Part shown: one piece after another, positions 12,225 to 23,279 of the stretch
How positions within the stretch are numbered: the stretch's first letter is position 1
Layout: each line of letters opens with the position of its first letter
NCBI RefSeq assembly: GCF_000699445.3
Contig: NC_067195.1
Location: 58,999,591-59,063,590, forward strand
Reading direction: 5' to 3'
Length of the DNA stretch: 64,000 nt
From: Schistosoma haematobium
Taxonomy: Eukaryota; Platyhelminthes; Trematoda; Strigeidida; Schistosomatidae
Notes under the pieces: generated by a model
Told to the model about the DNA's origin: nothing
The model's database searches: none
What the model saw: only the letters and a program-made list of their open reading frames with translations
Position numbers and translations under genes: made by a program

Positions 12225-12466
12225 TTAGATGGTGGTTGGAAGGTAGTCGACAGGAAACCCTGGAACCGGGTTTCGTGCTACTTGGCACTCGTCGGCAAGG
12301 TGTACCTCAAATCTTGAGGAAACTGGTGCTCCCTGGCGGATTTGATCTCGTGTCACCCAGCTTCACAGTCAAAGACGTTACCACTGATCGATTGCATTGG
12401 ATCTGAACTAATAAGGACTAGACACGCAGGACATTGATCACCACCCAGTGATCAATCAATTGTGAT
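12225..12466. mobile_element. SINE-C, inverted composite with TSD
   Basis: Family C: the minus arm (12225-12394) holds the 3' end, a ribozyme with core U4 changed to C, and part of a tRNA-like head. The plus arm (12395-12466) is the family's 5' module. Flanks 12210-12224 and 12467-12481 match at 13 of 15 positions. Confidence 0.8.
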
Positions 12467-12854
12467 CGTTTTTATCATAATAAAAAATGGAAATTACGAA
12501 TTTTTGAAGATCCTGTGACTATTTTTCTAAGCGTTTTCTTTTTAGTTAGAATAGACAATAAAATTTAGTGATGTAGGTTATTTTCTTATAAAACAAACGC
12601 GAAAACTATGTCACAGGTAACAATTTTTTATTGCATGTGACCAAAATATTGTTAATAGTACGCAGTTGTAAGACAATGGTATTATATTGAGTATGAATTA
12701 AACCTTCGAATGATTTGTCCTAGCGTGACGTTCATTGAACTGGTAAGTTTATGTAAATTAAAAATTTCATAAATCTTTTACCAGGACTACATAATGATTA
12801 GTCTCGATGTAAATTTTGTCATTGCAAATTGCACTGAAGTTTCGTCCGATCACT

Positions 12855-12866
12855 GATCATCATCAT

Positions 12867-12895
<29 letters not shown>
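12855..12895. repeat. (CAT)n microsatellite
   Basis: About 13 imperfect ATC/CAT triplets. Confidence 0.9.
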
Positions 12896-12898
<3 letters not shown>

Positions 12899-13454
12899 GA
12901 TTATTCAATGACATTGAAAATGTGTCTTTGTTAAAACGCACTTTACGAATAAAGTTTACCGGATGATTTACAGTCAAAAACCCATATTTTATTAGGTGGA
13001 TGTGAATTTGTATCTAATATTCAAAATATGCTAATGGTGGTTGGTCTTCACGAATGAAAGTTTATCCGAGAATAGAGAAAAGTACTGGAAGATTTTTCTT
13101 TCTCTTGGAAATGACATACATGAAAAATGTTTATCACAAAAGTAAGTGTAATCTAAATTGATTGTTATTTCCGAATTTTGTAGATTACTTATCTATGAAT
13201 GAGATTGAAATATGAAATATCGTATAAAAATCTTATGATTTCTAGACAAGATTTAAGTGATTCATTGCAAAAAAACCCGTCGCAATTTAGGTTGTAATGT
13301 ACTTCTCAATTATATTGTAACCCTAAAAAGAAAATGGAAAGCAAGAACAAAAAAAGGGTAGTATCTAGTGACTTTCATTACATTACAACACAAAAGAATT
13401 TTTTGATTGAGATCATGAACCGATTGATGTTAGACCACTTTTGGAAACCTGGAA

Positions 13455-13500
13455 GCACTGGACGGCCGTTTCGTCCTATTTTGAGACTCCTCAGCAGTGC
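13455..13500 (-). ncRNA. Hammerhead ribozyme (SINE-A), intact core
   Basis: 46 nt with stem I GCACUG/CAGUGC, CUGAGGAG, stem II, GAAA and stem III ACG-GC-CGU before the cut after GUC. One of the best preserved copies in the window. Confidence 0.85.
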
Positions 13501-13853
13501 GCATCCACGATCCCGCTCGCGGGATTCGAACCCAGGGCCTTTAGTCCCGCGCGCAAACACTTAACCAATTGCACCACTGAGCCAGCATCCAATGGTGATA
13601 GTGTCTAACATCAACCAATCCACGGCTTCTCACTAGAACTCCGAGAGTTTCCTCACGAAGCTAGTCACTAGTGAGCACATGCTGATTACTAGTATAGTGG
13701 TTGTGGAGTTTATTAAGCTTTTTGATTGAGATCATGAACCGATTGATGTCAGACCACCTTTGGAAACCTAGAAGCACTGGACCAGTTGGTTAAGCGTTCG
13801 TGCGCGAGACCAAAGGCCCTGAGTTCAAATCCCGCAAGCGGGATCGTGGATGC

Positions 13854-13899
13854 GCACTGCTGAGGAGTCTTACAATAGGACGAAACAGCCGTCCAGTGT
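13854..13899 (+). ncRNA. Hammerhead ribozyme (SINE-A)
   Basis: Core CUGAGGA and GAAA intact. Stem I has one G-U pair and stem III has one A-C mismatch. Confidence 0.75.
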
Positions 13900-13999
13900 T
13901 TCCAGGTTTTCCATGGTGGTCTAACTTCATTTGACTCATGATCTCAATAAAAAAACCTAATAATCTCCACAATCCCTATACTAGTAACACAAAAGAAGT

Positions 14000-14845
14000 C
14001 TGACACATGGATTATCATGCATGCAATGACACATTGAAAATCTCGGTATTGCTAAACTTCATGTTTTTTTTTGTATAACATCACTAACTAAACTCAAACT
14101 AGAAAGAATTCATTTCTTAAAGGGACGATATTTTCAATAATTGATCGTGTAATCACCATTGTTAATGTAAACTACCCTCAAATTATAAACATTTTAACAC
14201 TATTAATATTCAATTTAATAATAGATATTTAATAGTAATGATAATAATAATAAAATTGATACATTTAAACAAAAAATAACCAAAACATGTATGAATTATT
14301 CTTTTACACATTTCCATAACAATAAAATGTAATGAGTTGACTAAATAGACATAAAATATAAGTTTAATTTTTTTTTGTTTTTTTTACTTCTCTTCAAATC
14401 TTTATGAATCATCTATGAAAGTGTTTAAAAATGAACTTAACTCTTCTGTTTCTCTTTCCATTATCAAACATTGTCGTGAAGGGAATAACATCGTACATAT
14501 ATATATATATATATATAAACTTGTAAGGCAATAGAAAAATAATTTACTTATCAAAGAAATAAACTATTTTAATTATAGGGAGAGAATGTATATCATCGAA
14601 ACTAATCATCATATATACACAGTTACATACATTTAAATTTCTTTTTAGGTTTTAAAAATGGGAATGAATCATGTTTAGGAATTAAAACAACAACAACAAA
14701 AAGACAAAACAAAAAAAATACACAGATAAGACTAAATATTGTAGATGAAGAATTTGTTTAATACGCCTTTATAGTTAATTAGTACCATAAGAAAATATCT
14801 ACAAATGAATCTTTTTTTTAAAATATAAACATAAACTTATAATTA
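14000..14845. other. AT-rich non-coding stretch with TA microsatellite
   Basis: Includes (TA)n near 14497-14516 and several poly-A/poly-T runs. Nothing else recognised. Confidence 0.5.
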
Positions 14846-14861
14846 TATATGTGATATATTG

Positions 14862-15336
14862 GATAGCATCCTTGTGTATGTGAAGCATTTTCTTTTTCAT
14901 GACTAGAGTATAACGACAGCTCTCCTGAAGCTAATCTTTATTGTCCAATTTGTTTCTAATGTGTTTCACGGATTCCAAACATCTCCAGGTTGTATTTTTT
15001 CATTTCTGCAGTAACTTGAATTATTCTGCCGGTTTCTCACATTGTAGGAACATTACATGTACCTAAATGAATAGTTGCTCTGGTTGTCACCAGGAGCATC
15101 AGCCTCGTAACTTCAGAAGGAACTTGGTTTCCATCATGAGATATCATAACTCTTCTAACATCTAACTCCTTCTAACTGCCAGGTCAAAGTTGAAATGGTT
15201 TGAATTATTTTTTCTGCTTAGCGTTTTTTTAGCAAGTTAGTTTTCTACGGGGTAGGGTTGCCAACCCCATGCCTAACCCTCTTCCTTTATCAGGGCTTGG
15301 GATCGGCAGTAGCCCCAGTGAGATTCCAGGCGGAGT
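14862..15336 (-). mobile_element. RTE-like 5'-leader-only insertion with 16-bp TSD
   Basis: Matches only the 5' end of the large element at 18741-21356 (its leader and first coding part, 20870-21356). It is bounded by identical TATATGTGATATATTG at 14846-14861 and 15337-15352. A LINE insertion normally keeps its 3' end; this one has the 5' end and no (AAGT)n tail. Confidence 0.85.
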
Positions 15337-15597
15337 TATATGTGATATATTGATGGATTGTAAATATGTGTGATAGTTTTAACCGACAATAATTGAGTAG
15401 GTGATAAACAGTTGATTCTAATCAATACGATTTTGATCAATGCATGTTTTATTTATATTAAACATTGATAATATTTTTACAAACTGTATATTTATGAAAT
15501 GAATAACAGAATTATCTATTTTATTCTACGGTATATTAAAAAATTGATATAATAAATTGTCTTGTCTATGGAACATTGTAATTTCATGTATAAACTG

Positions 15598-16050
15598 TGA
15601 AATCGTTCACTTGGTGTTGTTTGCTTGTAACTTCCTATTGACGTTTAGAACTACAATTGATCAGACTCTTAATGTTATATGTACATCCTGTGCGGATCGC
15701 CTCAATATTGCCTTAATTTACAAGATTTTTAAGCAAACATGGCTCCTGACTAGCAGTGGAATCCAGGACGCGCGTTTGGGACTCGTCAGCTAGATGTACC
15801 TGCATGGGATGATACAAGCAAGCAACACCAAGTGAGTTTAAACTTCACTCCATCATACAAGCAGATTGGCTATCTGGACTCAGCAGCTAAGTGGATAATG
15901 TGGTGGTGTTTGAAGCGAACGGTAATGAGTTCGAGTTCTGGAGTACACGTTAACTCTGAGATGCAAGTACATCAAGCTGACGACTCCCAAACAGGAAGAA
16001 ATGTGCATCCTCCATTCCACTGCTCGCCACGATCCATCTTTGAAATAATT
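15598..16050. mobile_element. Sm-alpha SINE, inverted composite
   Basis: The minus arm (about 15598-15808) reads from the tandem-junction block back to a ribozyme that lost stem II. The plus arm (about 15809-16045) has tandem-junction block, tRNA-like head (TAGCTAAGTGG type box A read as CAGCTAAGTGG, box B GAGTTCGAGTTC) and a decayed ribozyme near 15970-16015. Confidence 0.82.
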
Positions 16051-17190
16051 ATTTTTACTATCGTGTTCTGGATTTTTTAAGTCAAAGTATCTTATTCAAA
16101 TAATAGATAACTAAATTCTTTACGACAGTTATGTTAATGAATAAAATTATAAACTTCACATTGATACGCTAAAGTTCTTTATATCACATTGCTGAATGAT
16201 TTCAGTGAATTGTTTAAAAATTATATGAATACTAGAACAGTATGTGGTTATTAATGTGATGGAAATTTTTGAGTGAAATTTAAAAAAATCTATCATATTA
16301 TTTTACTACATGGCTAAAACTAAGATCTGTAGAAAAACTGGGTCGTTTAAATATGATCTCGATAGATGTTAGAATAGATGTTGGCTTCAAGGATTCTTAG
16401 AAGTTTGACAATAAATGACATTGTATGCTTTACTTTATTATAATTTTCATGATACCATGTAGCATAATAGAATTTGGACACAAATCTCGAGGTATGTGTT
16501 AGGTAACGAAAAGAAATATATACGAGGATTTATAATAACTTCCAAACCCAAAAATAATTTGTGCAATTAATTCAGTGGAGTAAAATATAGAGACGTTCTT
16601 ACAGTATTTGATGCAATTTTGAAGAAAGATCTTGTAAGGAGACTAAACACGTTAATAAATCAAACAAAGTCTTCATTTAGGAGTTAAATCATGTTCCTTA
16701 TTGGGAATAAAACAGCGAACAGTCACCCATGAGTTTATCACTTTTTGAAAGCCTCTAAAACTTGAGTCTTACCCTTGATATCTGTTAAAATTATCATGCA
16801 TATATGTATATAATATTATTAATAAATCATAATATGTTTGAACCAGAATTTCATGTTTACTAAGGAAAGCGAGTACTTATTCATTAATCATTCAATAAAT
16901 GTGTTGTTTAGTAAATTTGAATTTGTTAGGACCCGAGTTATACCTAGTAGATTAATTATTGCTTGATATAATGGAAAGAAAAGTCCATTTTCGATTGAAT
17001 TACTCATTATAAGTTTTATTCAACATTACATCCGTTTTGATTCAACGTCAGGATCATTCAGTGTAGTATTTGATAGCTTTCCCAGTATGATATTTTCATC
17101 TGTATAATATACGATATTCTTGTATTCAGTTGACATGAACTATGCTCAGTAAGTGATTTGATATTACTTAGTATGTGATGTAATTCTAAT
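16051..17190. other. AT-rich non-coding stretch
   Basis: No exon, repeat family or RNA gene recognised. Confidence 0.4.
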
Positions 17191-17415
17191 TAATAATAAA
17201 AATGGGTGTACAATCAATATATAAACCAGTGTATTTTAGACTAGTTTTGAATCGTCGTCGTCATAATGTTTTGGGGCTAATAAATCTTCACTTATACCAG
17301 TCTTTGTGTTCTTACTTTCGCACCGTCGGAATTGCCGAGGTCCTTCGTTCTGAGTATGAGCGATCAGCGTTTTTACCGGCACAACAATTGCGACGACCGA
17401 ATATAACAGAATTAT
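17191..17415 (+). repeat. Unidentified GC-richer segment, LTR-like
   Basis: Contains ATATAAACC, then AATAAATC about 50 bp on, then an unusually GC-rich block (17320-17400) ending ATAACA. This order resembles an LTR, but no partner copy or target duplication was seen. A 77-codon open frame covers it and matches no family I know. Confidence 0.3.
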
Positions 17416-17439
17416 TCAAATTAATGAAAATATAATGCT

Positions 17440-18140
17440 CTTCATTCATTTAGGAAGATTGAAGTCCAAGTGTAATCCTTTATAAACAATATATTCAGTT
17501 ATTTCTGAATATAATAATTTAACTTATTGAAACTGTCAGTTTTATATATTCATACAACAAGAAACACTATATACTACTAAACTATTTCAAGTAGCATAAA
17601 GAGATAAAACCGGATATAGTGGTTAGATTTTATTGCTTTTTTTCTTATGATTCGAACTTTATATAGCCTTCTAAATCAACATGATGGATACTTATTAAAT
17701 TATAACCCTTATTATTGTTTAGTAATCATTTTATACCATAAAAATTTTCATTTAGCTATAGACAATAGTAATTTATTAACGGTTATTTCTGGAGTTTACT
17801 ATATTTCTAAAGACACAAACAAAAATTGGTTTATGTTAAAATCGGCATTAATTGTAATAATGAAAATTAAAGGTCTGAGGCTTTATTCTCCTAAGCGTAC
17901 CATGAAAATAGAATGGAATTTATGGTTTTGGTGTTTAGAAAAATTACTTTGCAAGCTACATTCTGAATGTTAAATATAGAAAGTTAATAGATATCTAGTT
18001 TATGTGGAATTTCTTCGATACAATTCAGATTTATAAGATATCAGTCTGTTGAGAACATTTTTTTGATAGTCTACTAATCTTTATAATTTACTTATCAAAA
18101 TACTTATTATAATATCGTCTAGGACAGAAATATTATTATT
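17440..18140. other. AT-rich non-coding stretch
   Basis: A 108-codon plus-strand open frame (17647-17973) has AT-driven composition and no recognisable motif; not called as a gene. Confidence 0.4.
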
Positions 18141-18160
18141 ATGAAACACAATCTCTATCA

Positions 18161-18610
18161 TTATAAGCAAAGATGGATAGTGTCTAGCAGTGAAATCCAG
18201 GATGCGCGTCACGTCCTATTTGGGATTAGTCAGATGGATTTACTTACATCCCAGAGTTGTTGTCTACTCCAGAACTCGAACTCATTACCATTCTCTTCAA
18301 ACACCACCACATTATCCACTTAGCTACTGAGTCCAGATAGCCAATCTGCTTGTGCAATAAGGTGAAGTTTCAATTCACTTGATATTATTTGCTTGCATCT
18401 TCCTATTGATATTTAAGACTGCAATTGATATATGCATCCTGCATGTTCTGGATTCCACTGTTGGCCACTATATATTTTTGCTTATAATGCTTGTGAATTA
18501 GGCAATATCGAAACATTTCATACAATATGCACATGTACCAATAAGAGACTGATCAATTGCCATCCTAAACATCAATCAGAAGATTCAAGTAAACAATAAA
18601 AAGTGAATTT
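18161..18610. mobile_element. Sm-alpha SINE, inverted composite with TSD
   Basis: The minus arm (18161 to about 18440) runs from the element's CTTTGCTTAT end through a broken ribozyme, the tRNA-like head and the tandem-junction block. The plus arm begins near CTGGATTCC (18448) and continues to 18610. Flanks 18148-18160 and 18611-18623 match at 12 of 13 (ACAATCTCTATCA). Confidence 0.85.
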
Positions 18611-19347
18611 ACAATCTTTATCAGATTACTGGTAACAATTGATACAGACTCATAATTTTACAAATAATTGAAATTCTTAAAATCATTTTATACAAAAACG
18701 TGATGACATCTACCCCGTAAACATAGAATTTCAAACTTCAACTTACTTACTTACTTATTTAGGTCTGTTACTCCTCGTGGAGGAGCATAGGCCGCTCATC
18801 AGCATTCTCCATCCAACCTTGTCCTGGGCAATCCTTTCAAGCTCTTTCTAGTTGTTGTTCATCCTTTTCATATATGATTCTATTTCCCAACGTAATGTTT
18901 CCTCTGACCTTCCTCTTTTCCGCTTCCCTTCAGGATTCCAAGTTGGGTCTTGCCTCGTGGTGCAGTTTGATAATTTGCGTAATGTATGTTCTATCCATTT
19001 CCATCGTCTTTTCCTAATTTCTTATTCAGCTGGAGGCTGGTTTCCTCTCTCTCACAGAAGGCTGTTGCTGATGGTATCCGGCCAATGGATGTTGAGTGTC
19101 TTGCGTAGACAGCTATTTATAAATATTTGTACCTTTCTGACGATGGTTGTGGTAATTCTTCAAGTTTCAGCTCTGTACAGTAGAACTGCCTTGACGTTCG
19201 TATTGAAGATTCTGACTTTGATATTAGTTTAAAGTTGTTTTGAGTTCTTCATAATCAATGGAGTTGATGTACAGTGACGACTTCGACTCAACTGATTGTT
19301 CGACGATGATCCATAGTGTGGCAATTTTTTCTGTGCATGACCGATCC

Positions 19348-19965
19348 CTACGGATAGTCTATTAAGTCGTTCATCCGGTTCAGCGATACTCTGTTAAAGA
19401 CTTTCCCTGGTATTGACAGTAGTGTGATGCCTCTGTAGTTTTCACATTTGCTCAGATCTCTTTTCTTTGGAATCTTGATGACGTGTTCTACTTTCCAGTC
19501 CATTGGTACTTGCTCCTTCTCCCAAACCTTCTTGAGTAGAAGGTGAAGCATATTTGTAGTTAATTTGATGTCTGACTTCAGTGGTTCAGCTGGTATGTTG
19601 TCGGGTTCTGCTGCTTTCCCGTTCTTGATTTATCTGATGACCATTCTGATTTCTGCCATCGTTAATGGATTGACATCTATAGGAAGATCTGTGTGTGCTG
19701 ATTCGATGTCCGTTGGATTCATTGGAGCCGGCCTATTCAGGAGTTCCTCGAAGTACTATACCCATCTGTTCCGCTGTTGTTGAATTTCAGTGATTGGCTT
19801 GCCTTCTTTGTCTTTGACCGGCCTCTCTGGTTTACTGTATTTCCCTGCTAATTTCTTCGTTGTATCGTGAAGCTGTTTCATATTTCCTTCTCTAGCAGCT
19901 TTTTCTGCCGTCGTTGCTAGTTCTTCCACGTATTTCTTCTTGTCAGCTCTAATGCTCCTCTTCAC
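19348..19965 (-). pseudogene. RTE-like LINE reverse transcriptase, N-terminal part
   Basis: A frame broken near 19755 and 19640. It contains ADKKKYVEELATTAEKAARE, KDKEGKPITE and, after the breaks, PMDWKVEHVIKIPKKRDL and YRGITLLSIPGKVFNRV, the standard RT motifs 0-1 of this clade. It ends abruptly where the internal deletion begins. Confidence 0.8.
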
Positions 19966-20088
19966 TTGTTTGTTTGCTTCTATGTATTCAGCTTGTGCTT
20001 GGACTTTCTCTGCTTGTGTTCGGCTGTTGTTAATTGCTGTCTTCTTGTTTTTCCTTTCTTTGATCTTGTCCAGTGTTTCTATAGAGAT

Positions 20089-20775
20089 CTATTCCTTATG
20101 ATGATGCTTCTTGAGGCCCAGAACCTCTTGACACGTTGAAGTCAATGTTTCTTTGATACCTTTCCAGTTGTACTCCATAGTACTTTTTTCTTCTTTCAGT
20201 AGATCCTGTAAGGCTTGGAGCCTGTTGTTGAGAGCTATCTTAAATTCATTGAGTTTGTCAGCATCTCGAAGGAAGGCTGTATTGAACCTTTGTATTGCTG
20301 TTTGTCCACTTGTCCAGTTCTTCTTTAGCTTCAGTTTTAAATTGGCCACAACTAAGTGGTGATCTGAAGCTATATCAGCTCCTTTACTGGTTCTCACATC
20401 TCCCATTGTCCTTCGGAATTTTTTATTGATGCAGATATGATCTATTTGGTTCTCTGTAGTGTGGTCCGGTGAGATCCATGTAACTTTGTGTATACGTTGG
20501 TGTGGGAGTATTGTGCCGCCTATGACCAATTTGTTGAATGCACACAGATTTGCAAATCTTTCTCCATTTTCGTTTCTTTCTCCCAGTCCATGTCGTCCCA
20601 TAATATCTTCATATCCAGTGTTGTCTATTCCGACTTTGGCATTTAGATCTCCCATCAGAATAGTTAGGTCCTTTCTTGGGCATTTCTCAATGATTGACTG
20701 CAGCCGCTCGTAGAATTGATCTTTAATTTCGTCGTTGCTATCATTAGTGGGTGCATAACATTGGATAATATTCAT
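20089..20775 (-). pseudogene. RTE-like LINE endonuclease domain, partial
   Basis: A 229-codon open stretch of the apurinic-type endonuclease. Visible motifs are NIIQCYAPTND, LTILMGDLNAKVG (catalytic Asp/Asn), TWISPDHTTENQIDHICI and SKGADIASDHHLVVANLK (catalytic SDH). Upstream (20776-20960) the same domain continues as NVARNALVG, a stop, ESYGSRIIKASF, so the true start is lost. This enzyme nicks target DNA for reverse transcription. Although it is the longest open frame in the left half, it belongs to a dead element. Confidence 0.85.
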
Positions 20776-21356
20776 TAAGATCCCCTCCTTCTTTGTTTTG
20801 AATGATGCTTTGATGATTCTGGATCCGTAAGATTCCTACCCTACAAGTGCATTTCGTGCTACATTGGACAGCATCAGAGCAACTCCCTGAGTGTGTGGAG
20901 CATTTTCGTCTTTATGACCGGAGTATAGCATCATCTGTGTCATATTTAGCCTTTGTTATCCAGTTTGGGTCCAGTGGGTTTCGCTGATTCCCAGTACTGC
21001 CAAGTTGTATCTCCTCATTTCCGTTGCTATTTGACTGGTCTTCCCGGTCTCCTACATATTCCGGACGTTCCATGTACCTATAAGAATTGTTGCTCTGGTT
21101 GTTAGCAGGGATATCGGCCTCGTGGCTTCCGAAGGAACTCGGCTTTCATCATGAAGCGTCATAATTCTTCTAAATGAAGACCTTCTTACTCCCAGGGCAG
21201 AGTTTAAATGGTTTGAATTATTTTTTCTGGTTAGTGTTTTTTTAGCGAGTTAGTTTTCTGCGGTTTAGGGTCGCTAACCCTATGCCCAACCCTCCTCCTT
21301 TTACCCGGGCTTGGGACTGACAGTAACTCTAGAAGAGCTACAGGCGGAGTAACGAA

Positions 21357-22830
21357 CTTGAACACAACTGATATATCCGGTAAACCTTACTGTATAGCAC
21401 AACAAACTTTAAACAAACTTTGTTTAAATAAATGGAAAAAAGCAACTTAAGAACATAAATAACAGAACTTAGCATGACAGAAATCGAGTATAGAGCATAT
21501 AGAAGAAATTTTACTGTGTAAATTCTATTTGAAATAATCTCAGAAATTGAAATTTTAATTGGTTTAACTCTTCACTAAGCGAATGAATCCGAACTTCTTT
21601 ATTAGTTAGTTAATTGAGTAAAAATTTTAAAATTGTTTACATTGAAATCATCGACAGTATTTTAAATTTCACATAGTGATTGCTCCATAGTCAGAAACTA
21701 CATTTTATTTACCTATTCGATAGGATACTACGATAAAGACATTACTTCCTTATCTCGATGTAAAAGAATCAATCTAATAAACAATTATTTGACATAAAAT
21801 GTATTCGGTATTTCTATATTATATGGAGCTGAAATATGTAAAGCACACCAATTGTAGCTTAGATTGATTAATATATATACAAAAGAATTATTTAACATGA
21901 ACTATCATTAATTTCTTTTCATATCTATTTTTATGTATGGAAATGTAAGCCAATGAGTTTAGGCGAACAAAAGTCATTTGTAAGCAAATTTAACTGAACG
22001 TTTCCAAAACAAAAAAAAAACATCGTAATAGTACTTGTAGACGACATAAACAGCTTAGTTGTTATCGTTTGTGACTATAACAACCAACTTGTCTTGAATA
22101 ACAATGTTAACTGTCAATTAAATTATTAGATCTCTCTCGCTTTAATAAAAAGAAGTATATTTAGAAAGTAACAAACCAGTAATATTTATCGTTCTTCATA
22201 TAGAACTATATATCTAACAAAGTAATATGAATAATTTAACTTGTCTATTATTTTACCGTTTGTTTGTTTTTTTGGATGATTGTCAGTTGATGTTATGAAA
22301 CTTATATTCCTTTGAATATTTTATTATTAACTGGACAAATGAAATGATTAAAAGATGAAAATAAAATTACTATCACTTTCTTTTAACGTTTATTTCTCTG
22401 TAAAGAAGAGAGTATTTTCAATGACTATTTACGGTAAATATTACGATGAATGTTACAATTGATTGATCAGTTTGTCATGATCAATGTCATGATTGTCTAG
22501 TTAGTTAGTGCTTTCAAATACTATAGACAAATTTATATTTATTTAAACACATAAACATTAGTACAAATGAGCATCAACAATTATCTACGCCACACAATAA
22601 AAATGAGATTATGACGAGATAGTGAGAGGAAGGTAAGTATAATAAAGAAGAAGAAATTAATTAGGTATTAGAGTATGAGAGCGTAAAAGTTAATAATGAT
22701 AGTGATGGGAGAAGTCCAGTTGACAAAAATATATCCATAAAGGGTTCATTTATTTAGAGAAGATAGTAACAGAAGAACAGCCAGTCACTTGTATACTGAG
22801 CCATATCTGGTAACATCTCAAGATAGTGAT
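21357..22830. other. AT-rich non-coding stretch
   Basis: No gene or repeat family recognised. Confidence 0.4.
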
Positions 22831-22834
22831 ATAA

Positions 22835-23270
22835 ATTAAATGATAGTCACTGGTACAAAACCGACGTTACCGGAACTCAGCATTACTAACATGGTGTTAC
22901 CAATGAGGGTCGGCAGTATTTTAGAGATAACGAAGATCAAATACAGAGGGTCGCTTAACATCCTCAGTTTGAAGACACCTGGTTTCAAAAGCATAGATTC
23001 AAGCTGTAGATCCAAAATTTTTCAGCCAGAATAAAAATGCCTTACATTATCACAAGCTACTCTGGCTTTCGCCACACTCTAATTTATCGCATCACTCACG
23101 TCACCACTAGCTCTTACACTCCCACCGAGATAGAAAAAACTTTCGGTTACCTTTAACTGCTCACTAACAAAAGTGATTTCAGGCACAGTGTTCTTCAATT
23201 TTCGAAAAAAAAACTTTGTACTTAGAAAGTGTGAAACACATGTCATACCTACGGACGCACATTCCACACT
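22835..23270 (-). mobile_element. RTE-like LINE remnant (RT C-terminal part)
   Basis: Frame fragments on the minus strand: TESFFYLGGSVRASGDVSDA (thumb motif YLGS..), then ARVARAS.DNVRH, and in another frame TRCLQTEDVKRPSVFDLRYL and HHVSNAEFR. Several frameshifts; relic. Confidence 0.7.
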
Positions 23271-23279
23271 GATTGAGTG

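Larger units (their letters stand above)
13399..13985. mobile_element. SINE-A composite insertion: multimeric minus arm plus inverted plus arm
   Basis: Flanked by identical AACACAAAAGAA at 13387-13398 and 13986-13997, so the 587 bp entered as one event. The minus arm (13399-13780) is longer than a unit: read in sense it starts at CCAGTGC (the ribozyme cut), goes tail, 5' leader, tRNA-like head, ribozyme, second tail; unit 319 nt. The plus arm (13781-13985) starts inside box A and has head, ribozyme and tail. Confidence 0.9.
18741..21356 (-). mobile_element. RTE-like LINE with internal deletion
   Basis: Minus-strand non-LTR element, lineage 1. From right to left: structured leader (21356 to about 21180), endonuclease (about 20960-20089), linker and start of reverse transcriptase (19965-19348), then a jump to the C-terminal region (19250-18850) and the (AAGT)n tail at 18741. 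The RT palm with YxDD is missing, so the copy cannot be autonomous. Stops and frameshifts are scattered through it. Confidence 0.88.

Noticed and set aside
12855..12895. CAT triplets as a histidine-rich coding stretch
   Set aside because: No open frame context; simple microsatellite.
17647..17973. 108-codon plus-strand open frame
   Set aside because: Composition typical of AT-rich non-coding DNA, no motif, no splice context.
18441..18457. Sm-alpha plus arm at 18448 starting exactly at the ribozyme cut
   Set aside because: The preceding GCATGTT may be a CpG-decayed GCGCGTC, so the arm could start further upstream; not counted among the cut-site ends.
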